Source: Nyssa sinensis (Eukaryota; Streptophyta; Magnoliopsida; Cornales; Nyssaceae). Taken from it: 64,000 nucleotides of DNA. Below, piece after piece: positions 26,762 through 38,278 of this stretch (position 1 is its first letter; each line of letters begins with the position of its first letter). A program made the position numbers and the translations under genes. The notes beneath the pieces were generated by a model. That model saw only the letters and a program-made list of their open reading frames with translations. It did no database searches and was not told the origin of the DNA. The stretch spans positions 28,707,239 to 28,771,238 of the forward strand of contig CM018052.1 in assembly GCA_008638375.1 (NCBI GenBank), given 5' to 3'.

Positions 26762-28430
26762 ATGGCTCCCAATCTCCGGCCAAGGAAGAATACTCAAAAT
26801 TCTTAGAACCCTCAACCTCAACCGCTTGCCGGATGAGGAAGAAGACGAGTGAATGATCCCGTACGGCAAGAGCTTGCCGAATTCAAGCGGCAGAACTAGT
26901 TGGTGCAAGAACAACTTCTGACCATGTCTAGAACTCTGGCAATGCTCACCTAGAGTCATGAAACTAATCCTCAGAATCCACCTGTCAACGCAAACACTCA
27001 GGAGGCGCAACCTTCTGCTACTGTCCACATTCGTGGAGATCCCCAGCCATCAGCAGTCGCTGGCAGAGGGGTACCAGCTTTCATCCCAGAGGTCCATTAC
27101 CGAAGCACCACTAAGGTTTCAGTTCCTGGGGCTTCAGGAGCAAACCCTGTACCACAAGAATCTCAACCTCAAGTGGCTCTGCACCACCAGCCCAAGAGAA
27201 TCAGAATAACCCCCCAGTAATGGGCCGAGATCATCCTGTCCATATAAGCTCTGAAGCTGCAAGGCCTGACTCGCAGCAGCCTATCTTGCCAAGAGGATCA
27301 CTAAGAGTTGAGGAAGTTACAGAATCAATGGACCACACTGTTGTTATGAGAGGTGCTCAAAACCCCCCAGAACAAGACGAATTGGCTAGGCCGCTCGGCA
27401 GGTTTGCCACCCCATTCACTAATGCTATCATGGCCGAGGAGAGACCCAAGAAGTTCATTGTCCCAAAATTCACTCCTTATGATGGGACAGGGGATCCAGG
27501 GGACCACTTCTCCCACTACCAGCACACCATGGTTCTATACGACACTTCTGACGCCTTTCTATGCCGAACATTCGTGACCAGCCTCAATGGCATTGCTCTA
27601 AAGTGGTTCCATCACCTCTCGCCGAACTCAGTTACTAGTTTCTGTGAGCTTGGTAGAAGATTCCTGGGCAGATTCATGACCAGTAGGAGGTTGAGGAAGG
27701 GTTCTGAATTTTTGTTGAACATAAAACAAACAAAGGAAGAAACCCTCAGAGGATATATTGTGCGTTTCAACGTCGAACTCACTGAGGTTACAGACTGCAG
27801 CCCCAGTTTCCTCGTAGCTGCTTTGGCTTCTGGCTTTGCATAAGGAGGCTTTGGGGACTCCTTGACAAAAAATTCCCCTGCGAACATGGCAGCTCTCATG
27901 GACCGAGCAAGGAAATACATTAACTTGGAGGAGGCCAAAGACACTTCTATAAAGATTAAGGAACAAGCCCAAAAAGACGACCAGAAGAAAGACAGTCAGA
28001 GGAAGGACGACCAGAGGAAGGACCCTAGCTCGGCTAGGAAGAGAGCCTGAAGCCCAGAAAAAGGGGTTACCCAGAACTTCCTATAATTCTGGGCTAAGAG
28101 AGTTCAATAATTTTACTCCTCTGAACACCTCTTTATACAACATACTGAGGCAAGTGAGATCTCGAGAAAACTTGAGATGGCCAGAGCCTTTGAAAGGTGA
28201 CCCCAGCTACCGAGATCAAACCAAGTATTATGATTTTTACAAGGACCGCGGGCACACAATCAACACTTGTAAAACTCTCAAACACGAGATTGAGCAGCTA
28301 ATTATGAGAGGACGACTACAGGAGTTCATCAAGCAGGACGGAGGGCAGAACCCCCGTGATGATTGGCCCCAACAGAGGAAGCCCGACCAGAGACAGGAAC
28401 AAAGGGAAGGACGGAATGAGCCTCCATGGT
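26762..28430 (+). pseudogene. gag of the Tat-type element (broken)
   Basis: The first ATG (26762, MAPNLRPRKN) matches the gag start of the second copy at 63373. Homology moves to another frame by 27220, and the core gag domain is readable at 27220-27843 (PYDGTGDPGDHFSHYQ, LKWFHHLSP, RRLRKGSEFL). It continues after a stop at 27841-27843 with MAALMDRARKYINLEEA, and a final block at 28154-28432 has the YCDFHKDRGH-like motif (YYDFYKDRGHTINTC). Stops also occur within the first 100 codons, at 28048 and at 28430. In the family this is the nucleocapsid/capsid precursor. Confidence 0.85.
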
Positions 28431-28539
28431 AGAACAACCAAGTAATCTCTGTCCTACACGCAGATTCCCCTGCAACTGGGACCTCCAATAGATCGAGGAA
28501 ACGTTATGCTCGGAAGGCTAGGACTACTCCCAACATCAT

Positions 28540-31500
28540 ACAGATCTTTAACGTGGAAAAAAGGTTAAGGCCTGTACCAGAAATCCAGTTCTCGGATTAA
28601 GACCTTGTAGGGGTACATTGCCCTCATAGTGATGCCCTAGTCATCTCCCTCAAAATTGCCAACTTTGAGATCCAAAGAGTCCTTGTGGACACTAGGAGCT
28701 CGACTAACATTCTGTTCTATGACCCTTTCAGGTAGATGAAGCTCAACCCCAGTGACATTAAGCCCACTGGTGTGATCATGGCAGGTTTTGATGGGAATCT
28801 CAACACTCCATTGGGAAGGATTGATCTTGCCACCACTACAGGAGAAGGGAACGGACAAAAAACCACAGTAACTGAATACATGGTTTTGAATGCCAAATCC
28901 CCCTACAATGTCATAATTGGGAGGCCTTGGCTACACGAGATAGGAGCAGTCACATCAACCCTCCACCAATGCCTAAAGTACGTTCACGATTAGATTGTCT
29001 ACTCTATCAAAGGATGCCAACCAACTTCCAGAGAATGCCATGCTCTCGCACTCAAGGCCAAGGCCCCCAAATAGCAATTACTACATGCCCGTGAATGTGG
29101 GGATCCAATCCACTCCTATTATCACGAGGCAAAAGACTGTCCCTCCAAGATTGGCGAGCCACTAAGCCCCAGAGGAAAGGACAGCAGGGCCAAGCCCATA
29201 GGGGAACCCATTAAGGTCCTGGTCAGCTCGGAAGACCAGGGGCACTACCTGGAGATAGGCCCAGACCTGACATTTGCCGAGCAGGATGAGTTGATCAAAT
29301 TCTTGAAGAAAAACCTCTCCGTGTTTGCCTGGGAAACAAGGGATATGGAAGAAATAGATCCAGACCTCATCACTCACAAACTGATGGTGGATCCAGACCA
29401 TCCACCAGTAAGGCAGAAGAGAAGGCCACTCGCTCCAGAGCGGCACCAGATCATCAACGATGAGGTCCAAAGGCTACTCGATGCCAACATGATACGAGAG
29501 GTATTCTATCCTGATTACCTAGCTAACACTGTTCTGGTCAAAAAGAAAAATGGCAAGTGGAGAGTCTACGTCAACTATACAGACCTCAACAAGGCTTGCC
29601 CCAAAGATAGCTTTCCTCTACTGAGGATAGATCAGTTAGTCAATGCTACTATAGGGCACGAACTTATGAGCTTCATGGATGCCTATTCAGGATACAATCA
29701 AATACAGATGCACCCTCCTAATCAGGAGAAAACATCATTCATAACCAAACGAGGTCTCTATTGCTATAGATTGATGCCGTTCGGACTAAAAAATGCTGGG
29801 GCCACATACCAGCGTCTGGTTAATAAGATATTCAACCCTTTGATCGGCAATACCATGGAAATCTATATTGATGATATGTTGGTCAAAAGCCTACGGAAGA
29901 GCAGCCACCTCCAGCACCTGGCTCAAACGTTTGACATCCTAAGGCAGTACAAGATGAAGCTCAATCCCTCGAAATGCACCTTTGGTGTAACAAAGGGAAA
30001 ATTCTTAGGATACATAGTCTCTCAAAGAGGTATAGAGGCGAACCCCACCCAAATTGGGGCCCTGATCGCACTAGAGTCACCAAGGACCAAGAAAGACATT
30101 TAGGCTCTGAATGACAGAATAGCAGCTCTGAGCAGATTTATCTCCAAATCTACTGATCTTTGCCTACCATTTTTCAAAGCTCTGAAAGGTAACAAAGCTC
30201 TGCAATGGACGGACGAATGTGAAAAATCCTTTCAGGAACTGAAGGAGTACCTAGCTTCACCTGAGCTCTTGTTAAAGCCAATCAAAGGGGAAAAGCTACT
30301 TCTCTACCTTGCAGTCTCCGAGAACGCTATCAGTTCTGTACTAGTCAGGCAAGACAGGGGTGTGCAGAGGCCCATATTTTATGTCAGTAGAGCACTGTTA
30401 GACACAGAGAATAGGTACCCCGAGATCGAAAAACTGGCTCTTGCACTTATAGTATCTGCGCGGAAGCTCAGACCCTACTTTCAGGCTCATCCCATAGAAA
30501 TCCCAACTGCTTATCCCTTGAAGTCAGTATTGAGGAAGCCAGAGGTATCAAGATGATTAGTCAAATGGTCGGTGGAACTAGGGGAGCTCGACATATCCTA
30601 TGTTCCACGGATCTCAATTAAAGGGCAAGCCTTGGCAGACTTCGTTGCCGAATTCACCCCAGCACTACTGGACAGAGCACAACTTTGTGAAAATTTGGGG
30701 ACATGGTAGCTATACACTGACGGGTCATCTACCGACCGAGGTGCTAGTGTCGGATTGGTATTGCAGTCCCCTGATGGGCTCATAACAAAAAGGGCAGCAA
30801 GCTTAGGGTTCAGAGCCTCCAACAATGAAGCAGAATATGAGGCCTTTATCCTAGGGATGAAGCTAGCACGAGAATGCGAGGCTCAGAACCTCGAAGCCTT
30901 TTCTGACTCCCAATTAGTGGTCAACCAAGTTTAGGAAGAGTTTGCTGTCAAAGACGAAAGAATGCTTCGGTATTCAAAATTGGTCAACTTGTTGAAACGC
31001 TCCTTCCGAGCATTCTCAATCCAAAAAATAGAAAGGGTCAGAACTACCAAGCTGATGCCTTGGCAAACATGGCATCCCATATGAAGTCAGAAAGGGACTC
31101 AACACTAAGAATCTCCCATCAGCCAATCCCTGGCATCGAAGAAGTCCAGGTCGCCCAAATTACAGAACAACCTCAGAACTGGATGACTCCCATCCTCCAG
31201 TACCTAGAAGAAGGGCTCTTCCCAAAAGACAAGAATAAGGCAAAAAGAGTTCGAATCAGAGCAGCTCGGTACCTTGTCATGAATGAGAGGCTTTACCAAA
31301 GGTCTTATTCTCAGCCATTGTTAAAATGCCTGGCTCCAGAAGAGTCTCAGTACATCCTGGCAGAAATTCATGAAGGAATATGTGGAAATCATAATGGGGG
31401 CAGAACCATAGTGCACCGAGCTCTAACATAGGGCTACTACTGGTCTAGAATGCTAAGGGAGGCAAAAGAATACGCTCGGAAGTGTGACAAATGCCAAAGG

Positions 31501-32290
31501 TTTGCCCCCTACCAATACCAGCCCCGTCATGAACTCATCCTTATCACAAGCCCATAGCCTTTTGCACAATGGAGAATGGACATCATAGGCCCATTGCCTA
31601 AAGCCACGCCAAACAGGAAATATCTATTGGTAGCTATCGACTACTTTTCAAAACAGGCGGAAGCAGAGCCACTAACACATTACAGAGAAGGAAGTCAAAA
31701 GTTTCACTTGGAAGAATATAGTTTGCAGGTTCGGTATATCTCGCGTGATCGTCTCAGACAACGGCACGCAGTTTGCTGGTAAGACATTCAAAAAGTTCTG
31801 CCAAGACCTGAATATCAATCAACACTTCTCCTCACTTGGTCATCCCCAAGCCAATGGGCAAGTAGAGGTCACTAACCGAACAATCCTTAATGCTCTTAAA
31901 AAGAGATTGGAGGGAGATTAGGGAAAGTGGGTTGAAGAACTCCTTGGAGTGCTTTGGGCTTACAGAACAACTAGGAGAACTCCAACATCAGAAACTCCCT
32001 TTTCACTCGCCTATGGCACCGAAGCAGTGATCCCTATTAGATCGGCATGCCTACCCTAAGGATTGAAGCTTTCAACGAAGAGACCAATAACCAGCAACTT
32101 ACAGAAAACTTGGACTTGCTTGAAGAGAGAAGGGAGCAAGCCGTGGTCATGATGGAAGCATATCAGCACAAGATGGTTAGCCACTCAAAACTAGGGCTTA
32201 AACCTGCCAGCTTCCAAGTTGGAGACCTTGTCCTAAAAAGAGTATTTCAGAACACCAAGGATCCCATCATGGGAAAGTTATCACCCAACT
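28540..32290 (+). pseudogene. pol of the Tat-type element: protease, RT, RNase H, integrase (broken)
   Basis: Domains in order: protease-like segment near 28600-28993; reverse transcriptase in the open segment 29291-30103, with LMPFGLKNAGATYQ and an intact YIDDM catalytic box; RT connection and RNase H from 30110 to about 31050, with LYTDGSS near 30710; integrase from about 31060, with a zinc-finger segment, MDIIGPLP near 31576 and VSDNGTQFAG near 31755; C-terminal part at 32047-32290. Stops lie at about 28599, 28734, 28991, 29072, 30100, 30554, 30707, 30933, 31428, 31556, 31918 and 32290. One-base frame changes fall near 31690 and 32040. The protease motif reads DTR instead of DTG (near 28690). 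It cannot make a functional polyprotein. Confidence 0.9.
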
Positions 32291-32450
32291 AGGAGAGCCT
32301 CTATAGAGTCACCAGAACAGTGAGACCGACCACTTATTGGTTGGAGAGTATGGATGGGAAACCTGTTCCCAGACCTTGGAATATGGAACATTTACGGAAG
32401 TATTATCAATAAAGAAATTTTTTCATTTCAAATATTCCATGAAATGTTCT

Positions 32451-32811
32451 CATCTTAATGTACAGACCTTGAGTCTGGTCCATCTAAATGTAGATACCTT
32501 AAGTCTGGTCCATCTAAATGTACAGACCTTAAGTCTGGTCCATCTTAATGTACAGACTTCAAGTATGGTCCATCTTAATGTACATACCTCATGTCTGGTC
32601 CATCTAAATGTTTATGTCTGGTCCATCAAAATGTACAGACCTCAAGTCTGGTCCATCTCAATAGACAGACCTCGTGTCTGGACCATCTCAATGTACAGAC
32701 CTTGAGTCTGGTCCATCTAAATGTACAGACCTCAAGTCTGGTCCATCTCAATATACAGACCTCGTGTCTGGACCATCTCAATGTACCGACCTTCATGTCT
32801 AGTCCATCTCG
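32451..32811 (+). repeat. 30-bp minisatellite inside the Tat-type element, about 12 units
   Basis: The unit, e.g. CATCTTAATGTACAGACCTT followed by GAGTCTGGTC, repeats with an almost exact 30-bp period, with one shortened unit near 32610. Variation is concentrated in the CTTGAG/CTCAAG/CTCGTG segment. It starts about 160 bp after the end of pol. Because 30 is divisible by three it stays open in frame and spells a ten-residue repeat, but that is a by-product. Variable tandem arrays between pol and the 3' LTR are known from Tat/Ogre-type elements. Confidence 0.95.
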
Positions 32812-33479
32812 CTAAAGTTACATGGTTATTTCTCAGAACAAAGGGGAAGGGATCAACCCAGCTGCTCAGCTACATGACTGAGAATATTCATTCAAACTAA
32901 CAGTTGTGATTCTAATTGCTCAACTTCTTATCAATGAGTTCTGGAAAAGGGTACTGACTATCAAGGATCTTTCTCCATTTTATTACAAGTCTTTTTGTTC
33001 GGCAGTTAAGCTCAGGTTAAGCTCTGAATGGTTAAAATGACTGATTACTACAAGTCTTTCTGTTCGGTAATTAAGCTCTGGTTGGTTAGTTCCTATATTG
33101 ACTACCGTCCTTATTACTCAGAGCAAGTTCATGATTCGAAACCCCTCCAATTTCAAAAGTCAGGCTTCGTTGCTTATTGTTACACTTTGGTTCAAAGTTA
33201 TTGCAAGTCATGAAGCTCGGAAGTCAGCCCATCATCCGTGGCCGACCAAAGAATGATATTTGGTCCCCGAACAGGTTTACCTATGTCAATTGCAAGTTTT
33301 AAGGGTCGAAACCCATTTGTACACTACAAAACAGTGGTACTATGGACAATGCTTAATCAAACCGCAAAGATTGCAAATGTTCGATGGAGAAAAAAGGCAA
33401 AAAGCTCTGAAGAGAACATATTACTACTATAATGATCGGTTACAAAAAGGAAAAGCAGAACTACAAAGTATTTTCTTTC

Positions 33480-35447
33480 CTAAACTAAAGGACTGGCAGA
33501 CGCATCATCATCACCATCATCATCATCCTCATCGCCATCCTCCTCGTCAATACTCGACAGGTCAATGTTCGGGAACTTAGCAAGAAGCTTGGATTTGAAG
33601 TTGTCATAACCGAACTGCACAAACCGATACCCTATCTTCTCCAGCTCGGTCTTTATCCTAACCTCGGTCTTAGCCTTGGCTTCATCAACCTTTAGAACAA
33701 GGGAGGCCTGGAGTGCGCTGTTCTCCTTCTTCAGCCTCTCCAGTTCTTGAGAGAAGGATTCCCTCTCAGACTTGAGAGAATCCCTTTCTGACTCCATGAT
33801 GGAGAGGGAATTCCTCACTTCCTTAAGCTCTTCCTCGGCAGCTGTAGCATTGGATTGGGCTGTGCCGAGCTGGAGACGAGCCTCATCCAGTTCCTCCTGA
33901 AGCCTCACCACTGCCTGAAGATCCATGGAGGACTCCATCAAGGTAGCCCAGTTATGCAAGGTCTGCAGAATAGTAAGAGACCCAATCAGACATAAATAAA
34001 AACAAAATACCAAAAAAAAAAAAAAGGCAGAACGGTCATTACCTTCAAATGGGCGCCCATGGCGCCAGCAACTGTCTGTTGAGCACCCTGTTTGGTACTG
34101 CAAGAAGGGGAGTCCTTTTGTGGGGCATCCGCCCAGAATTCCTCAATGGCCTGGTGGACGGCCTTGTACCCGTCAGGCATCAGGTCCAAGTCAACTGCCA
34201 CCCTCTTCTTCCCCTTTTTTGGAGTCTTTGCAGTCGATGAGGGGGCAGGCTCGAAAATCGTTATGCACTTCTTGGACAGAGCAGAGGAGGATTCCTTGAT
34301 TATTGCGCCTTTCTTGGGAGGTGCAGGGGAAGAAGAAGCAGAAGGCACTGCCCCTTTCTTAGGGGGTGCAGTAGAGGAGGGAGCGACAGTGGTCTTCCTC
34401 TTCTTCTTTGATGAAGGATCGGTAGGAGGAGGAGGATTCGCCACCTTTTTCTTCTTTGCCGAGCCCCAATTGCCAAGGACGGTTTGCAACACATCTTCAA
34501 CAACATTCTTATTTTTTGAGGCCATTAGAGTGCTCGGCTGAAGGATGACTCTGTAATCTCTGTTTTTGGTCTAGAGAAGCCTACCGTACTGCTCCTTGAG
34601 AACAGGTGTGAAGGACGACCTCTTCTTAACACTTTTCGCTACACAAGACGTACAATAACAACGATCAGTTAAACAATGGCAAAGGCAAGAGCCGAAACAG
34701 AAATTACAAAAGAAAGGGGGTCTCACCCATAAACCCCGTGCTCTAAGGGAATGTAGAAATCTGGTCCTCAAGGTCTGCCTCCTCCCATCCTCCACTAACG
34801 AAAAAATACTTATTTTTCCAAGATTTGTTGGAGGACGGTACAACTGATAAAGGTCTAAAACCACTATCAAAGAACATATAATAGAGGCTCTTCGACCTCA
34901 TATACTTGAGATCCATTTTACTACGGATCAAATCTAGAGAAACGTCTACATTGTTCATACGACCCAAAACTAAAAACCCTATCAGGTGCCTCTACCTATT
35001 CAAATTCAAGTCGGTGGGGCAAAGGTTGAACCAACAAAAGAACTCCCTAAGTAATTTAGGAAAAGAAAGACGCAACCCCATCTCAAACTAAGTAGTATAA
35101 ACACAGATCTCACCTTCCCTAATATTCGAAGGACGATCTAGGGCATCAGGAACCCTGAGGACGGCATCTTTAGGAAAATTAAATTCCTTCTTTATGCTTT
35201 TTAGCCAGGAAGAGGTCACGATGCTCTGCCCCTTTTCCCTTTAGGAGGGCTGACCAGAGACCTCTCCCTTTTTATTCCTAGGTTCTAGGAAAGCGTCTAC
35301 AATCCTAATCTCATGACTAGAACGAGTCTCTTCTGACCTGGTCCCCAAGGAACTATTATCCCTAATAAGGGTTTGGGATGAAGTATAAGTCTCTAAGAGA
35401 CTCCCTAAACCCCCGTCAACATTAGAAGATGCAGTAGAGACAGACAT
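33480..35447 (-). pseudogene. Antisense additional ORF of the Tat-type element (PF04195-like start, coiled-coil end)
   Basis: It is read against gag-pol. A probable start at 35447 (MSVSTASSN) leads into one frame down to about 34750, with stops at 35241, ~35090, ~35000 and ~34751. That frame holds GEICVY, RSKSLYYMFF, LPSSNKSW-like VVPSSNKSWKNKYFFVSGGW. These are features of the plant 'putative gypsy type transposon' family PF04195. Further exons follow: 34525-34043 is lysine/proline-rich (several PPKKGA motifs). It is joined in frame through an 80-bp GT-AG intron (34042-33963) to 33962-33480, with a heptad-rich coiled coil (about 60 residues), GYDNFKSKLLAKFPNIDLSSID and an acidic tail. Function is unknown; antisense ORFs of this type are known from Tat-lineage elements. 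This copy is broken upstream, but the last two exons are open. Confidence 0.75.
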
Positions 35448-35828
35448 TTTGAAAAATAACCAGAAAAGAAGGACGAAGAAAATACGAACGAAGAGACCAA
35501 AATCGAACCTGCAAAAAGAGAGAAGCCTCAGATGAGCAATATTCCTCCCAATCTGGCTTGTTGACTGAACAATGGCGAATGCTTCTTTCTTCTGAGATGC
35601 AAGGGAAACAGTAAAAGAGGAGTACAAAGCTCCTTTCCCTCCTTATATACATTCAGAAAATGGGGGCTACTAAGACGAACCGTCGCAACGGTTACAAGCA
35701 ATGATAGTCTTAAAAATCGACTGCACAATAAATGACGCATCAACAGTCGTCTTGAAAAACAAGACGACAGGACACGTGACTTTTCGAGGCTCATAAACCT
35801 TAGTTACGCCATAAGCTCAAACTAAGGC

Positions 35829-35849
35829 TTGGGGGGGGGGGGGAGTAAT
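35829..35849 (+). other. Polypurine tract of the Tat-type element
   Basis: A run of about 14 G followed by AG and TAAT abuts the 3' LTR start at 35850. A purine-rich tract in this position primes plus-strand DNA synthesis in LTR elements. Confidence 0.75.
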
Positions 35850-36455
35850 TGATATATCACAAAATGACAAGACCAATCATCACTTGACACGTGTATCTAC
35901 AGTTCAGCCCATGCTCGGCCAGTTCAACATAGTACAGCTCGCGCTAGGCCATTCAGGGTAGACCTACAGATCTAAAGGGGCCGAGCATATTCCTCTAGAG
36001 CAGATCTACATTCTAGCAGAGCTCACAAGACTGAACACAGAACTTCGGAGTAACACTTTAGAGCTCATCACCGCCTTAACATCTGCCGAGCAGAGAATAA
36101 GGAAATAGTCTTTTCCAAGGAAACTGCCACACATGGTTATCTCTATTTTGATACAATGACCAACAATGTAACTGCTATCTCCGATGATCGAATCCCTACT
36201 TTCATGGCTCCAAATCCTAATCAACTTAGGAAAACCACAGCCTATAAATTAAACCCTAAAGGTACGCTTTATGGTCATGCTCATTATTTGGCTTTCATTA
36301 CAGTCTTTAAATTTAGTTTTACAATTCAGTTTTATTAACTTAAGCATCGGAGCGGCTATCGCCGGAGCCAATCCGGTGGTCCTCTGATCTTCTTCTTTGA
36401 GTGTTCTTCAGGGAGCCGAGCTCGGATTATACGTGGGCCAAAAAGTGTAGCATCA
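35850..36455 (+). repeat. 3' LTR of the Tat-type element
   Basis: It is 606 bp, aligns without gaps to the 5' LTR, starts TGATATATC and ends GTGTAGCATCA. The flanking GGTAT follows at 36456. About 34 substitutions separate the two LTRs, mostly transitions. Confidence 0.92.
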
Positions 36456-37221
36456 GGTATATGGTAAGATCATGGCAAGGGTATAATAAGAAAGATCATG
36501 TGCATGCATATGATTTTCTTGCAAGAATTGATTGTTTTGTTTGGATTGGGGCAATGTTATTTGAAACATGGATTGTAATGGTACGTAGAACAGGAACGAG
36601 AACGGAAATCGTCATTTATTATATAAAATGTGATACGTTAAGAATATGTTTCTTTAGATGGTTTTGTTAGAACGAAATATATTTATTTAAATTTAGTCGT
36701 GTTGCCCTTATGTCTTTTGTATTTATTCGTGTTGATGTATTTGCTGTGTATATTCCTTATACATTTATTTTACATCAATAAAATTCTATTTTTCTTTTCT
36801 AATAAAAAAATAAATATATTTATTTAAAAAGTGATATGTTTTTTTTTTTTTGTATTTGTAATAATATTGTATGTATATATGTATACACACACACACACAC
36901 ACATGCAATAAAATTTTTTTAACAAATTTAAGTCATTATAAAATAAAAATTTCAATAGTATATTATTTGTTATATGATTTTTTTAAAATTTTTTGATATT
37001 TTAAATTATAATACTAAATTTTATGTTCTAAATTGTAAATGATTCACATTTTATGATCTAAATTGTAATTCACTAGGGGGAGGGGAAGCAGACCATGTGG
37101 TTTACTGGGGGGATGGAAAGTTATGTAATTATTCACCACTAATAACTTTCGTTTCTTTTGATTAATTCAAAGTCAAATTACCCACGTTGTAAAACTTCTC
37201 TGAAACATAAGACGTGTTATG
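36456..37221. repeat. Spacer between the two retrotransposons, with dispersed repeat copy A
   Basis: No gene. The part from about 36560 to 37090 (AACAGGAACGAGAACGG, AACGAAATA, poly-T then TGTATTTGTAATA, an (AC)n run at 36884-36903, TGATATTTTAAATT, CACTAGGGGGAGGGG) matches 53965-54350 in the SPL intron in order and orientation. So this is a dispersed repeat of unknown class. Its end near 37221 abuts the copia LTR. Confidence 0.6.
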
Positions 37222-38278
37222 TGTTAGGGAAAATTATATTTTATTAGAATATTGTATTTAAAAAAATTTATAGCATTTTAATAAATATTATACTATAAAA
37301 ATAGTTTGAAACAATTTTAGAATTATATAAAAGAGAAACAGAATTCTCAAAATACTGTAAATACAGAAACTAAAATTAAATCGAAACAAACAGAAATTAG
37401 AACTTACAGTTTTTTACAAAAATACAAAAAGTAAAGCAATGGTGATTGATCAAGGTTAGTGTCTTACACTATGTCCTTAAGACAATATTATCCTTGCACT
37501 GATGCTTTCAAGTTTTCAATGGCGATTGTCTCCCAGAATACAATGGTTACGCATAATAGATGGAAACACTCAAATCTTATGTGCACAGCGAATCAAAACT
37601 TGTCCTTGACCTATCTTAATTTGCAGACTCATGATATGCATAAACTTAATTCTAAAACTCGTGAAATTGAATGAATGATGATGAGGTGAACTGGGTTTAT
37701 GTAAGTGACTTGGTGGCTATTCAAATAAATACGAACCTAAAGGGTGCATATGTTCATGCGAACAGATATAATGCTTCAATTTGAATAGATGCATCCATTA
37801 GTGAACAGACACACCAATCTGAAGGGACACAACTATTCTTTGAATTCAAAAGGACGTACCTATTCATGGTGATTGTTCAGTCAAAATTCAAAAATGTAAC
37901 ATTTTTAAAATATAATTTAAATAAATAAATTTATTTAATAAATTTTCTTCAAAAAGATATATATACAACGGGTCAAGGCGCAAGCCCATCTCAAGGTAAT
38001 TGTATATATACTCTTTAAAAACTTTGTTCCCAACCTATGTGAGACACAAGCTTTTTATAAGCTTCAAGCTTTGTTACCGTTTCCAAGTGGTGATATTTGA
38101 AGTCAATTTCTCATTCACTCTTTCATGATTTTGAGCAACTCAATATATATGTTCTTAATCTCCTCATAGATGAGAACATATTTCTATGTGGACTCATCTA
38201 AAATAATGTGTGAGGCCCATTTTAATTTTGGCTCAAAGATGGCCAAAAATCATTGCTCAATAATCCATTTTTTCAACA
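37222..38278 (-). repeat. 3' LTR of the copia element
   Basis: Starts TGTTAG on the + strand and ends TTCAACA, so on the element strand it reads TG...CA. It aligns with the two halves of the right LTR over its whole length (for example AGCAATGGTGATTGA, AGTGTCTTACACTATGTCCTT, AGATATATATACA), with many differences. Confidence 0.85.

Larger units (their letters stand above)
26079..36455 (+). mobile_element. Ty3/gypsy Tat-type LTR retrotransposon, full length but decayed
   Basis: It is 10.4 kb with two 606-bp LTRs, both starting TGATAT and ending GCATCA, and an exact 5-bp target duplication GGTAT at 26074-26078 and 36456-36460. Order: LTR, primer site, gag, protease, RT, RNase H, integrase, 30-bp minisatellite, antisense ORF, G-rich polypurine tract, LTR. 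RT before integrase places it in Ty3/gypsy; the gag type, the extra antisense ORF and the tandem repeats before the 3' LTR fit the Tat lineage. Many in-frame stops make it non-autonomous. By eye the LTRs differ at about 34 of 606 positions, so it is not recent. It lies between the BAC1-type and SPL genes. Confidence 0.93.

Noticed and set aside
27325..27972. Minus-strand ORFs across gag (27325-27525, 27612-27944, 27628-27972)
   Set aside because: Shadows of the gag frame; no homology.
32451..32811. Could the 30-bp repeats be a CRISPR-like array?
   Set aside because: The units are directly adjacent without unique spacers, in a plant nuclear retrotransposon.
32337..32815. Open frames encoding a ten-residue repeat (HLNVQTLSLV-like)
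   Set aside because: They exist only because the 30-bp minisatellite period is a multiple of three. There is no protein context, and several frames are equally open.
33992..34541. Plus-strand ORFs at 34049-34240 and 34092-34541
   Set aside because: They are complements of the antisense ORF's lysine/proline-rich exon and have no protein character of their own.
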